A stretch of DNA of 23,876 nucleotides, taken from a virus. Below the pieces are notes generated by a model. The model was not told where the DNA came from and made no database searches. It saw nothing but the letters and a program-made list of their open reading frames with translations. The position numbers and the translations under genes are program-made. The stretch lies in the IMG/VR virus record IMGVR_UViG_3300047678_000444, positions 1 through 23,876 of that record. One strand, written 5' to 3'. Every line of letters starts with the position of its first letter. Position 1 is the stretch's first letter. Below are positions 14,735 through 22,973 of this stretch, piece after piece.

Positions 14735-17264
14735 GACCATCCGCACCGTCAGAGTGAAGGGCGAGGCCGACGGCGTCGATGCGACGACGGCGGCGCTCAA
14801 TCGCCTGACCGCCTCGATCCGCGCTGCCAACGACAACCTCGCGCGCTCCGATGCCGCCGCGCGCCAGGCCGATGCCGGGTGGAGCCTGACGTCGGAGGGT
14901 GCCGCCAAGGCCGCGAACCATCTGCGCCAGGCAGCGGAGGCCGCCTATGCGTTCTCGCCGGCCTTCCGCGGCGTCGTCAACGAGCTCGCGCTGCCGGCGC
15001 TGCAGGGCGCCGGCACGGCCCTGGTCGCGGTTGCCGGCGGCCTTGTTACTGCGACCAACGCGGTCGGCACCGGCGTCACCAGGCTCGGCACGGCCGTGGA
15101 GACCTCCTATCCCGCGTTCTCCGGTCTTGGCGTAGCGCTCAAGGCCGCCGGCGGCTGGATGGAGGCCTTCAACCCGACCTTGACCGGCGTCGCCGGCACC
15201 ATCCTGGGCAAGCTGATGCCGGCGCTGCGCGTCCTCGGGCCGGCGCTGCTGGTGCTCGACGGCATCAAGCTGGTGGCGCAGGCCTGGGAGCTCGGCAATC
15301 AGCGCCTGCAGGAGTTCGTCGACATCGCCAACAAGGCGGCAGAGACCGGTATCTCGAATGAGTTCTTCCAGCGCATCACAAAGGGGGCAGAGGCGGCGCG
15401 GACGCCGGTGGACGCGCTGACGGCGTCGTTCAAGAAGCTCAACGAGGCGACGGGCCCGCAGCTCGGCGGCACTGCGGCACAGAACCGGCTGACCGAGCTG
15501 ACCAAGGCCGGCAATTTCGGCGGCAACAGCGGCGTCGCCGCGCTCGGCAATGCCGACACCACGGAAGCGAAATTCCGCGCCGTGGCGAAGCTGGTCGATG
15601 ACGCCATGCAGAAGGGCGAGCGGCTGGCCGCGCTCGACGTCGCCAAGAGTTTTCTCGGCGAGGAGGTCGCGGCCAATCTCGCCAAGGATTCCGATTATCT
15701 CGATCGCGTTCTGGCGTCGGCCGATGCGATCGCCGCCAAGGATCTGATTCCCGACCGCGCGATCGAGAATGCGGTGATGCTGCAGAGCCGGCTCGATGCG
15801 GCCGAGAAGATCCTGTCGGAGCGCTGGCACCCGATCCAGGAACTGCTGGTGCAGCTCGGGATCAAGATGAAGGAGGTCTGGGTCGACATCGTCGAGGCGA
15901 TCGCCAACGCCGTCGACGCGGTGTTCCGGCTGGGCCAACGCATCGCCGACGCGCTCGGACCGGCGATGGATTATCTGCGCACGGCCGCCAACCTCGCCGG
16001 CAAGGTCGCGGCGTTCGCCGGCAATGGCCTCGGCCCGATCGGGGCCGCGATCGGGCTCGGCGGGCAGGCAGCCAGCAGCCTGACGGTGCCGGCCGAGACC
16101 GAGGACCCGATGGCGGCCTCGCGGCGCGCGCTGGGCGCCTCGCTGGCGAACCGCGCGCGGCTGCAGGATGCGATCCAGCAGGCGACGGCCACGGAAACGC
16201 GGGTGCGCGGCGACACCTCGCGCAACCCGAAAGCGGTCGAGGACACTACGGCGGCCTATGACCGCGCCACGGAATCCCTGCTCAAATACATCGCGACCAC
16301 CAACGCCGCCGCCGACAGCGTCGGCAAGAGCGTGGCCGAGCAGGAGAAGGCCAAAGCGACCGCGCAGCTGCTCGCGGCCGCGGAGAAGGACGGCACCAAG
16401 GTCACCGCCGAGATGCGGGCGGAGATCGACAAGCTCGCCGAGCGCGCCGGCGCGGCCGCCCAGGCGCTGGAGAAGGCCAAGGTCGCGGCCGATATCAAGT
16501 TCAACCGCGATACGGCGCTGCTGTCGCAGGACGACGTCCAGATCGCCAGCGCGCTGAAAGGGATTTATCCGGACGTCGCGACCGCGCTCGGCAGCGTCGA
16601 GGCGCAGGCGATGCGCACCAACACCGCCTTTCGCAGCATCTCGTCCTCGATCGAGAACGAGTTGACCTCCGGCCTGACCGACATCGTCAGCGGCTCCAAA
16701 TCGGCCGGCCAGGCGTTCTCCGACATGTCGAAGACGATCATCAGGTCGATCGAGCAGATGATCATCAAGCTGACGATCATCGATCCCCTGCTGAAGGGGC
16801 TGCAGTCGGCCATCGGCGGTTTCGGCTTTGGAGGTGGGGGAGCCGCTGAAGCGACGCCGACTGGCATGGGTGGCATTGGCCACATGCACTCCGGCGGCAT
16901 CGTCGGCACGGAGCCGACCTTCACCCGCAGCATCTCCGCCTCGGTCTTCTCCGGCGCGCCACGCTTCCACGGCGGCGGCATCGCCGGCGACGAGGTTCCG
17001 ATCATTGCGCGCAAGGGTGAGGGCGTATTCACTGCGGGGCAGATGGCCGCGATGGGCGCCGCCAACAGCAACACTCGCGCGCCCAACGTCATCATCAACA
17101 ACCATACCGAGGCCAAGCCGGAGGTATCGGTTTCGAGCAACGGCGATGTCACGGTGACCTTGAAGAAGATGGTCGACGATGCGACGGCGGATTCGTTGTC
17201 GACCGGCAAGGGCCGGCGGGTGCTCGGCAGTCAATACGGCGTCAAGTCGTTCACCGGGCAATAG
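14721..17264 (+). CDS. Tail tape measure protein (lambda H-like)
   Basis: This 847-residue protein sets tail length and may enter the host envelope during DNA delivery; lambda H is of similar size. Order: N-terminal helices with VKGEADGVDATTAALNRLTASIRAANDNL, a hydrophobic stretch at about residues 85-205, long Ala/Glu/Lys helices (HPIQELLVQLGIKMKEVWVDIV; EKAKATAQLLAAAEKDGTKV), then the C-terminal lambda-type block ELTSGLTDIVSGSKSAGQAF, IEQMIIKLTIIDPLLKGL, HSGGIVG, FHGGGIAGDEVPIIARKGEGVFTAGQM. ATG 14721 is preceded by AGGAAG. By a 0.15 nm per residue helix rule the tail would be near 125 nm, a rough estimate. Confidence 0.92.
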   Translation: MPSLETIRTVRVKGEADGVDATTAALNRLTASIRAANDNLARSDAAARQADAGWSLTSEGAAKAANHLRQAAEAAYAFSPAFRGVVNELALPALQGAGTALVAVAGGLVTATNAVGTGVTRLGTAVETSYPAFSGLGVALKAAGGWMEAFNPTLTGVAGTILGKLMPALRVLGPALLVLDGIKLVAQAWELGNQRLQEFVDIANKAAETGISNEFFQRITKGAEAARTPVDALTASFKKLNEATGPQLGGTAAQNRLTELTKAGNFGGNSGVAALGNADTTEAKFRAVAKLVDDAMQKGERLAALDVAKSFLGEEVAANLAKDSDYLDRVLASADAIAAKDLIPDRAIENAVMLQSRLDAAEKILSERWHPIQELLVQLGIKMKEVWVDIVEAIANAVDAVFRLGQRIADALGPAMDYLRTAANLAGKVAAFAGNGLGPIGAAIGLGGQAASSLTVPAETEDPMAASRRALGASLANRARLQDAIQQATATETRVRGDTSRNPKAVEDTTAAYDRATESLLKYIATTNAAADSVGKSVAEQEKAKATAQLLAAAEKDGTKVTAEMRAEIDKLAERAGAAAQALEKAKVAADIKFNRDTALLSQDDVQIASALKGIYPDVATALGSVEAQAMRTNTAFRSISSSIENELTSGLTDIVSGSKSAGQAFSDMSKTIIRSIEQMIIKLTIIDPLLKGLQSAIGGFGFGGGGAAEATPTGMGGIGHMHSGGIVGTEPTFTRSISASVFSGAPRFHGGGIAGDEVPIIARKGEGVFTAGQMAAMGAANSNTRAPNVIINNHTEAKPEVSVSSNGDVTVTLKKMVDDATADSLSTGKGRRVLGSQYGVKSFTGQ

Positions 17265-17267
17265 TGC

Positions 17268-17642
17268 ATGACCCTGCCCACCTGGCCGGCCGTCCCCTAC
17301 ATGCCGGATCAAGAGTCCTTTCAGCCGGTGCAGCGTGCGCTCGATCCGCTCGCGACGGCGATGGAGGGCGGCAATCTGCGCCAGCGCGCGCGGCCGGGCG
17401 ACAATGTCGGCCAGCTGACGCAGACGATCTGGATGACGACCGCGCAATGCGACACCTTCATCGCCTGGGTCAAGGACACCCTTGGCAATGGCACCGGCCG
17501 CTTCACGGCGCAGGTCTGGCTCGGCACCGCCTACGTCAGCAAGACCTGCCAGTTCGTGAAGCCCGGCAGCAGCATCAAATATGCCTGGCTCTCGGCCACC
17601 GAGGTCGCCGTCACCATGACCCTGCGCGTCTACGGGCTCTGA
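17268..17642 (+). CDS. Minor tail protein, lambda M-like (probable)
   Basis: This 124-residue protein follows the tape measure gene, in the position of lambda M (109 residues) or distal-tail adaptors. It contains WPAVPYMPDQESFQPVQRALDPLATAMEGGNLRQRARPGD at the start, a helix with QCDTFIAWVKDTLGNGTGRF, and a beta-rich end (YAWLSATEVAVTMTLRVYGL), in keeping with tail-tip baseplate rings. It starts at ATG 17268, three bases after the tape measure stop. The exact homologue is not certain. Confidence 0.65.
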   Translation: MTLPTWPAVPYMPDQESFQPVQRALDPLATAMEGGNLRQRARPGDNVGQLTQTIWMTTAQCDTFIAWVKDTLGNGTGRFTAQVWLGTAYVSKTCQFVKPGSSIKYAWLSATEVAVTMTLRVYGL

Positions 17643-17643
17643 G

Positions 17644-18168
17644 ATGCCGACCCATTCCGAAGCGCTGCTCGAGGCCTATGCGTCGTGCCCGCCGAGCGCC
17701 CGCATCTTTCAGACGCTCGAGGTGTGGCAGTCGTCGTTCGACCAGGCCGCGCGGATCGTCGCCAATGTCGGCGACGACATGAGCTTCGGCATCGAGATGG
17801 GCGCACCGCGTAACGCCGGCGAGACCGTCACCTTCATTGCCTGTCCGCTGACGGCCGACTATCCCGAGCAGCGCGAGGGCCAGCCGCCGTCGAGCAAGAT
17901 CACGATCGACAACGTCACCCGCGAGCTGGTGCCGAAGATCCGCGCGGCGCTCGGCGTGCGCGAGTACATCCAGGTGCTGTATCGCGAGTATCTGGCCTCT
18001 GATCTCACCGAGCCGGCCTACGGCCCGGTCGAGTTCGAGCTGCGCAACATCGCAATGACCGGCACCCAGCTGACCGGCCAGGTGATGGTGAAGAACCTGA
18101 TCAACAAGCGCTTCCCGCGGCTGACGAAGAACTACGATTATGTGCAGTTTCCGAGCCTGCTGCCGTGA
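17644..18168 (+). CDS. DUF1833 tail-tip protein (lambda L position)
   Basis: This 174-residue protein begins SEALLEAYASCPPSARIFQTLEVWQSSFDQAARIV, the pattern of DUF1833 proteins found in phage tail-tip operons. It then has beta stretches (ETVTFIACPLTADYP; PYGPVEFELRNIAMTGTQLTGQVMVKN-type end). Its position between the M-like and peptidase genes matches lambda L, although the [4Fe-4S] cysteine set of lambda L is not visible (only C15 and one Cys in IACPL). The stop overlaps the next start by four bases (GTGA). Confidence 0.75.
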   Translation: MPTHSEALLEAYASCPPSARIFQTLEVWQSSFDQAARIVANVGDDMSFGIEMGAPRNAGETVTFIACPLTADYPEQREGQPPSSKITIDNVTRELVPKIRAALGVREYIQVLYREYLASDLTEPAYGPVEFELRNIAMTGTQLTGQVMVKNLINKRFPRLTKNYDYVQFPSLLP

Positions 18169-18590
18169 CGCGCTCCGCGTTTCTTAGCACCCTGATCGGC
18201 GAGCCCTGGGCATGGGCCGATCACAATTGCTGGCAATTCGCCGTGGCCGTGCAGCGCGAGCTGTTCGGTCGCGCGCTGCCTGACATCGCGTTGCCCACAG
18301 ACTTCTCACGGCGATGGGTTCTCGACGAGTTCGCTTCGCATCCGGAGCGGGTGCGCTGGGAGGCAGTCGCCGAAGGCCCGGGCGGGCTGGTGATGGCCGG
18401 CGACGGCGCGCTGGTGCTGATGGCCCATGCGCGCTTCCCCGCCCATATCGGCGTCTGGCTGGCGCCGGAGCAGCGCATCATCCATTGCGACACCAACACT
18501 GGCGTCGCCTGCGAAAGCCCGCTGGCGCTGCGCCAGATGGGCTGGAAGCGATTGACGTTCTACGAGCCGAAACAGCTGGACGCCCAGTGA
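18165..18590 (+). CDS. NlpC/P60-like cysteine peptidase (lambda K position)
   Basis: This 141-residue protein has the NlpC/P60 layout: the cysteine nucleophile in ADHNCWQFAVAVQRELFG (C22), the central AGDGALVLMAH and the histidine motif ARFPAHIGVWL (H94 or nearby), followed by IIHCDTNTGV. It could trim peptidoglycan during entry or act in tail-tip assembly, as with lambda K. Lambda K also has an N-terminal JAMM metalloprotease domain; none is present here. GTG 18165 is chosen because it overlaps the previous stop. The stop shares a base with the next start. Confidence 0.8.
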   Translation: MTRSAFLSTLIGEPWAWADHNCWQFAVAVQRELFGRALPDIALPTDFSRRWVLDEFASHPERVRWEAVAEGPGGLVMAGDGALVLMAHARFPAHIGVWLAPEQRIIHCDTNTGVACESPLALRQMGWKRLTFYEPKQLDAQ

Positions 18591-21500
18591 TGACGCCTTC
18601 GCGCAAAATCCAACAGGCTCGGCCTCTCCCCGTCAAGGGAAGGGGACCGCAGCCGCGCGCGCGTCGGCAGCGAGGACAGCGCGACCGGCGGCCGGTCCTG
18701 CATCTCGTCATGCCCGGCCTCGAGGTGGCGCGCGAGCTGCCGCGGGCGCGCGAGACGGTGGAGAGCTTCCTGCGCCGCACCGGCTGGGCAGTGCGCGATT
18801 CCCGCTATGGCTGGCAATTCCGCAAGGGGCTGCCGACGATCTGCGAGATCAACGGCGAGGCGGTGCTGCGCCGCGACTGGCGCCGGCGGCGGATCCGCGC
18901 GACCGACGAGCTCCGCTTCGTCTCGCACCCGCTCGGCGGCAATGGCAATGGCGGCGCCAAGCAGATCGTCGGCCTGGTGGCGCTGATTGCGGTTGCGGCG
19001 TTCGCCACCTTCGTGACCGGCGGCGGCGCGGCCGCCTTGCTCGGTACCGCGTTCGGCGCCGGCACCCTCGGCGCCGCCGCGCTCGGGGCTGCGATCGGTA
19101 TCGGCGGCGCGCTGCTGATCAACGCGCTGACCGCGCCGAAAGCCGGCGCCACCAATTCGCCGAGCGCGACGCAGGACCAGATCTACAGCGTCGCAGCCCA
19201 GGGCAACACCGCCAAGCTCGGCCAGCCGTTGCCGGTCTGGTACGGCCGGCTGAAGCGCTTCCCGGACTTTGCCGCGACGCCCTGGGGCGAGTTCGTCGCC
19301 AACGACCAGTATGTCAACGTGCTGCTGTCGACGACGATGGGCAGCCTCGAGTACGAAGCGCTCTATGTCGATGACACCCTGCTCTGGCACGCCGGCGCCG
19401 GCATCGAGCCGGGCTTCGATGCCCAGCTCGCGTTCTACGAGCCGGGCCAGACCATCACGCTGTTTCCGGTCAATGTCGACCAGTCGAGCGAGGTCTCCGG
19501 CCAGCAATTGCCGTCAGGCTCCGGCACCTCCGGCGGCCGGTTCGGCCCGGGCGGCAGCGTGTTCGGCGGCTCAGGCCGCTCGCCCGGCGCCTGGCTCGGG
19601 CCGTTTGTCGCCAATCCGGCGGGCAGCCAGGCCCAGGCGATCGCGATCGACTTCGTGTTTCCGGCCGGTTGCTTCACCGTCAATAAGGATAACGGCAGCA
19701 TCGGCTATTCCACGGTCGGCCTGACCGCTGAATATGCACCGTGCGACGATGCCGGCAGCGCCACGGGGTCGTTTGCGCAACTGTTCTACCTCGAGCGCTC
19801 CTATGCCTCGCAGTCGCCGCTGCGCGACAGCGTCAAGGTCGACGTCTCGCCCGGTCGCTATCTGGTGCGCTTCCGGCGGGAGGATGCCGAGCTCGCGGGC
19901 ACCAATGGCTCCAACAGCGTGATCTGGGCCGGGCTGCGCGCGTTTCTCAAGGGAGCGAATTCATTCGCGGATGTCTCGACGGTGGCGATCCGGCTCAAGG
20001 CATCGCAGTCGACCCAGGGCGGTTACAAGTTCGGCGTGCTCGCCACCCGCAAGCTGCCGGTGTGGACCGGCGCGGCCTTCGTCACCCAGGCGACGCGCAA
20101 CGCCGGCTGGGCTTTCCTGGATGGCGTCGTCAACGCGCAATACGGCTCCGGCCTCGGCATCGACAAGGTCGACTTCAATGCCGTGGTGAATTTCGCGGCC
20201 GGCTGCACGGCGCGCGGCGACAGTTTTGATTATTGCTTCACGACCGCGGTCGCGGTGCCCGAGGCGCTCGACAAGATCCTGATCTCGTCGCGGTCCCGGC
20301 ACTTCTGGCTCGGCGATACCATCTCGGTGGTGCGCGACGAATGGCGCGACGTGCCGACCATGATGCTGACCGATCGCGAGATCGTGCGCGATTCCACGCA
20401 AATCAGCTTCCAGATGCTCGGCGACGAGGATCCCGATGCGGTCGTCGTCGAATATGTCGATCAGGACACCTGGCTGCCGGCGCAGGCGCAATATCCGCCT
20501 GACAGCGAGAGCTTCACCGCGGCCTATGCCGAGACCAGGCGCATCGACGGCGTCATCAACCGCGCCCAGGCGTTCCGCGAAGCAGCGTTCTATTACCTGG
20601 TCTCGATCTATCGCCGTGAGACCGGCCAGATCCAGACCGAGTATGAAGGCCGCGCCATCACCTTTGGCTCGGTGCTGCGGCTGCAGTCGGAGCTGCCGGA
20701 GGCCTATGGCTATGGCGGGGCGGTGGTCGCCGTCTCCGGCCACACCCTGACCCTGGAGCCGGCGCCGGTGTGGGACAGCGGCCCGTTCTATATCCGCCTG
20801 CGCCGGCCGAACGGCACTTTGTTCGGCCCGGTGCTGGTCACCCAGGGCGTCGATGCGGCGCATGCGGTGCTGGACAACACGAGCCTGGCGGCGGCCGAGA
20901 CCGCGCAGTCGACCACGCTGGCGGCCGTGCTGGCGCGCCAGGATGGCGGCGAGGATCCGTCGTTCGAGCTCGGCACCGGTGTGTCGTCGTCAAAACTCTG
21001 CGTCGTGCTCAATGGCGTACCCTCAGGCGAATTGTGCACGCTCAATCTCGTCATCGACGATTCCAGGGTGCATGCGACCGATCTCGGCGATCCGCCGGTG
21101 CTGCCGGTCGCGCAGTTTCCGGCCAACGACAGGCTGCCGCTGATCGTCGGCCTCAACGCGACGTTCGGGCAGGGCGCGATCGAGCCAAAGCTGTCGGCAT
21201 CATGGTTTCCAGCCGCCGGCGCGATCTACTATATCGCCGACGTCAGCTATGATTCCGGCGTGCACTGGCAGCAGGTCTACGAAGGCCAGGACAATCAGTT
21301 CTCGGCCGTGGTGTCGCTGGCCGCCCTGAGCCTGCGGGTGCAGGCCGTCAACACCGTCCTGAAGGGACCTTATTCGAGCGTCGACGTGACGGCGCCGACC
21401 CTCGAGGCAATTCCGCAATCGGTGGCGCTGAAGTCGCTGATCGAAGGCCTGCGATTTCAGGTCACGACTCTGCAGGACCAGATCCAGGCGGCGCTCGACG

Positions 21501-22117
21501 ACGTCACCCAGCGCATCGCGGCCGTCACTTCCAACCAGGATGCGCGCAACTGGCTCGACAAGAAGCAGGTGCGCACGCAGCTCGCTGCGCGCGCAGATGC
21601 CGCCGAGGCCGCCATCACCGAGGTCCAGACGGTCGCCGTCGACACCCAGGCGGCCCTGGCCTCATTCGAGACCACCGTCAGCGCCACCTTCGGCACTCTC
21701 AGCGCCGCGGTCACCACCAACAGCACGGCGATTGCGACGCTCGACGGCTACGCGGCGGCGTCGTGGTCGGTGACGCTCAACGTCAACGGCGCGATCTCCG
21801 GCATCCGCCTGGTCGACGGCAGCGACAGCGCCAGCGTCATCAACCTGCAAGCCGATCACGTGCAGATCTCGCTGCCCGGCTACAACGGCGGCAATCCCTA
21901 CGGCCTGTTCTCGACCGGCTTCGTCGGCGGGGTGCCGTCGGTCGGCATCAATGGCAACCTGATCCTGAATGGCACCATTTCAGCCGTCATGATGAACGTC
22001 GGAACCTTGAGCGCGATCACCGCAAATGTGGGCACGCTCACGGCGGGCAAGATCCAGAGTGCCGATGGCAGATATCTGATCGACCTCGACGGCGGTTTCG
22101 AGCTGATCAGTGACTGA
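18590..22117 (+). CDS. Tail tip protein: lambda I-like domain fused to J-like fibre
   Basis: This 1175-residue protein appears to be a natural fusion. Residues 35-117 form a ubiquitin-like beta-grasp domain (PTICEINGEAVLRRDW, RATDELRFVSHPLGG ending in G116-G117) like lambda protein I. Residues 122-182 are Gly/Ala-rich and hydrophobic (KQIVGLVALIAVAAFATFV, GIGGALLINAL), also as in lambda I. From about residue 198 (YSVAAQGNTAKLGQPLPVWYGR) it is J-like: tail-hub repeats, a fibronectin-type III-like domain near 864-940, a coiled coil near 945-1050, and the DUF1983-type end with NGTISAVMMNVGTL and GKIQSADGRYLIDL. It should form the central tip fibre that binds the receptor. ATG 18590 shares a base with the previous stop. 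Confidence 0.85.
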   Translation: MTPSRKIQQARPLPVKGRGPQPRARRQRGQRDRRPVLHLVMPGLEVARELPRARETVESFLRRTGWAVRDSRYGWQFRKGLPTICEINGEAVLRRDWRRRRIRATDELRFVSHPLGGNGNGGAKQIVGLVALIAVAAFATFVTGGGAAALLGTAFGAGTLGAAALGAAIGIGGALLINALTAPKAGATNSPSATQDQIYSVAAQGNTAKLGQPLPVWYGRLKRFPDFAATPWGEFVANDQYVNVLLSTTMGSLEYEALYVDDTLLWHAGAGIEPGFDAQLAFYEPGQTITLFPVNVDQSSEVSGQQLPSGSGTSGGRFGPGGSVFGGSGRSPGAWLGPFVANPAGSQAQAIAIDFVFPAGCFTVNKDNGSIGYSTVGLTAEYAPCDDAGSATGSFAQLFYLERSYASQSPLRDSVKVDVSPGRYLVRFRREDAELAGTNGSNSVIWAGLRAFLKGANSFADVSTVAIRLKASQSTQGGYKFGVLATRKLPVWTGAAFVTQATRNAGWAFLDGVVNAQYGSGLGIDKVDFNAVVNFAAGCTARGDSFDYCFTTAVAVPEALDKILISSRSRHFWLGDTISVVRDEWRDVPTMMLTDREIVRDSTQISFQMLGDEDPDAVVVEYVDQDTWLPAQAQYPPDSESFTAAYAETRRIDGVINRAQAFREAAFYYLVSIYRRETGQIQTEYEGRAITFGSVLRLQSELPEAYGYGGAVVAVSGHTLTLEPAPVWDSGPFYIRLRRPNGTLFGPVLVTQGVDAAHAVLDNTSLAAAETAQSTTLAAVLARQDGGEDPSFELGTGVSSSKLCVVLNGVPSGELCTLNLVIDDSRVHATDLGDPPVLPVAQFPANDRLPLIVGLNATFGQGAIEPKLSASWFPAAGAIYYIADVSYDSGVHWQQVYEGQDNQFSAVVSLAALSLRVQAVNTVLKGPYSSVDVTAPTLEAIPQSVALKSLIEGLRFQVTTLQDQIQAALDDVTQRIAAVTSNQDARNWLDKKQVRTQLAARADAAEAAITEVQTVAVDTQAALASFETTVSATFGTLSAAVTTNSTAIATLDGYAAASWSVTLNVNGAISGIRLVDGSDSASVINLQADHVQISLPGYNGGNPYGLFSTGFVGGVPSVGINGNLILNGTISAVMMNVGTLSAITANVGTLTAGKIQSADGRYLIDLDGGFELISD
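18625..18646. repeat. Possible decayed host repeat inside the tail-tip gene
   Basis: The segment CTCTCCCCGTCAAGGGAAGG (from 18624) encodes PLPVKGRG near residue 13. It resembles, from memory, the second common palindromic repeat of Bradyrhizobium-type genomes (CTCTCCCC arms). Only part of the inverted repeat remains. The similarity may be chance. Confidence 0.35.
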
Positions 22118-22523
22118 CAGGTTGTTCAGGGGCAATCTCGGCGGCGCCCAGGTGCTGCGGATCTCGCGGCCTGGCTTCAGCGCGCGCGGCGAGCCGTTCG
22201 GCTCCGCTGGAATTGCCCTGGATACGCGCATAGCCGACATCGGAACGGTGGTGGCTGCCGGGCTGATCATCTGCGGTGGTGGTCCGGTATCGTTCCCGGC
22301 CATGAGCTTCGTTCCGATCGTCAAGATCCTGGCCTACACCGGCGGCAACCTATCGGATCACGTCGTCATCAAAGCCGTCGCTCACAGCTGGTTGCCGGCG
22401 ATCGCGCTGGTGACGCAGAGCTCGATCGAGGTGATCGCCTACACCTGTCCGTGGGTCAATACCACTGCCTACTACAACCCGAACGGACAATATTACTCCT
22501 ACTACGTCTTTGCCGCAGGTTAG
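22110..22523 (+). CDS. Tail-tip/fibre accessory protein 1
   Basis: This 137-residue protein is not a family I can name. Its first 45 residues (LFRGNLGGAQVLRISRPGFSARG, then IALDTR) match the start of the two genes that follow, which begin with an xISKPGIDVRTA-type block. The rest is hydrophobic beta (IADIGTVVAAGLIICGGG, HVVIKAVAH, YYVFAAG) with Tyr/Asn-rich ends. A beta adhesin tip hung on a shared N-terminal attachment domain is a reasonable guess. GTG 22110 overlaps the J-like stop by eight bases, implying coupled translation; no clear ribosome binding site is seen. Confidence 0.6.
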   Translation: MTDRLFRGNLGGAQVLRISRPGFSARGEPFGSAGIALDTRIADIGTVVAAGLIICGGGPVSFPAMSFVPIVKILAYTGGNLSDHVVIKAVAHSWLPAIALVTQSSIEVIAYTCPWVNTTAYYNPNGQYYSYYVFAAG

Positions 22524-22526
22524 GCG

Positions 22527-22973
22527 ATGACCTTTCGCGCGCAGTTCGGCAGGCGCAGCGGCGTCTCGGGCGCATGGATCTCCAAGCCGGGCATCGACGT
22601 CCGGACCGCGCTGCCGGGCGACATGCTGCTCGACACGTCGGCGCAAGTGTTCCAGTGCATCGCCAAGGGCGACACGCTGATCTTGAACGAGGGTAAGGCC
22701 TCGATCCCCGCCGGCACTTATGGCACCGCGGTTGCACTTCCGGCGTCCCTGGCGCCGTTCTCGAACGTGGCGATGATGGCGAGCTACTACGAGGTCTCGA
22801 ATGCGGGGGTCGTGTTCGATGCCCAGACCATCTCCCAGACCTATCTGACCTTCCGCGTGTCGGCCGGCGTGCTCTTCCTCAATGTGACCTTCCGAAGCGC
22901 CGGCGGCACCGGAACGACATCGGTCAGCTTCCAGCACCGCGCCGCATGGTCGGTCTACCGTGGACAATTCTGA
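22527..22973 (+). CDS. Tail-tip/fibre accessory protein 2
   Basis: This 148-residue protein has the shared N-terminal block GVSGAWISKPGIDVRTA (residues 12-28), followed by PGDMLLDTSAQVFQCIAKGDTLIL and a beta-rich C-terminal half (VAMMASYYEVSNAGVVFDAQ; SAGVLFLNVTFRSAGG). No enzyme motif is present. It starts at ATG 22527, three bases after the previous stop, and its TGA overlaps the next start (TGATG). Together with its neighbours it is probably part of the receptor-binding tip. Confidence 0.65.
   Translation: MTFRAQFGRRSGVSGAWISKPGIDVRTALPGDMLLDTSAQVFQCIAKGDTLILNEGKASIPAGTYGTAVALPASLAPFSNVAMMASYYEVSNAGVVFDAQTISQTYLTFRVSAGVLFLNVTFRSAGGTGTTSVSFQHRAAWSVYRGQF
22584..22606. repeat. 23-bp direct repeat, copy 1
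   Basis: This 23-bp block, which encodes the KPGIDVRT part of accessory protein 2, is identical to 23036-23058 in the next gene. Confidence 0.9.

Noticed and set aside
14502-17447. Minus-strand open frame of 981 residues
   Set aside because: It is antisense to the tape measure protein and its neighbours, Arg/Gly-rich and without domain character, as expected from high-GC DNA.
18314-18589. Longer start for the tail-tip gene at 18314
   Set aside because: It covers the peptidase gene in another frame, with Arg/Gly-rich shadow residues; ATG 18590 is coupled to the previous stop.
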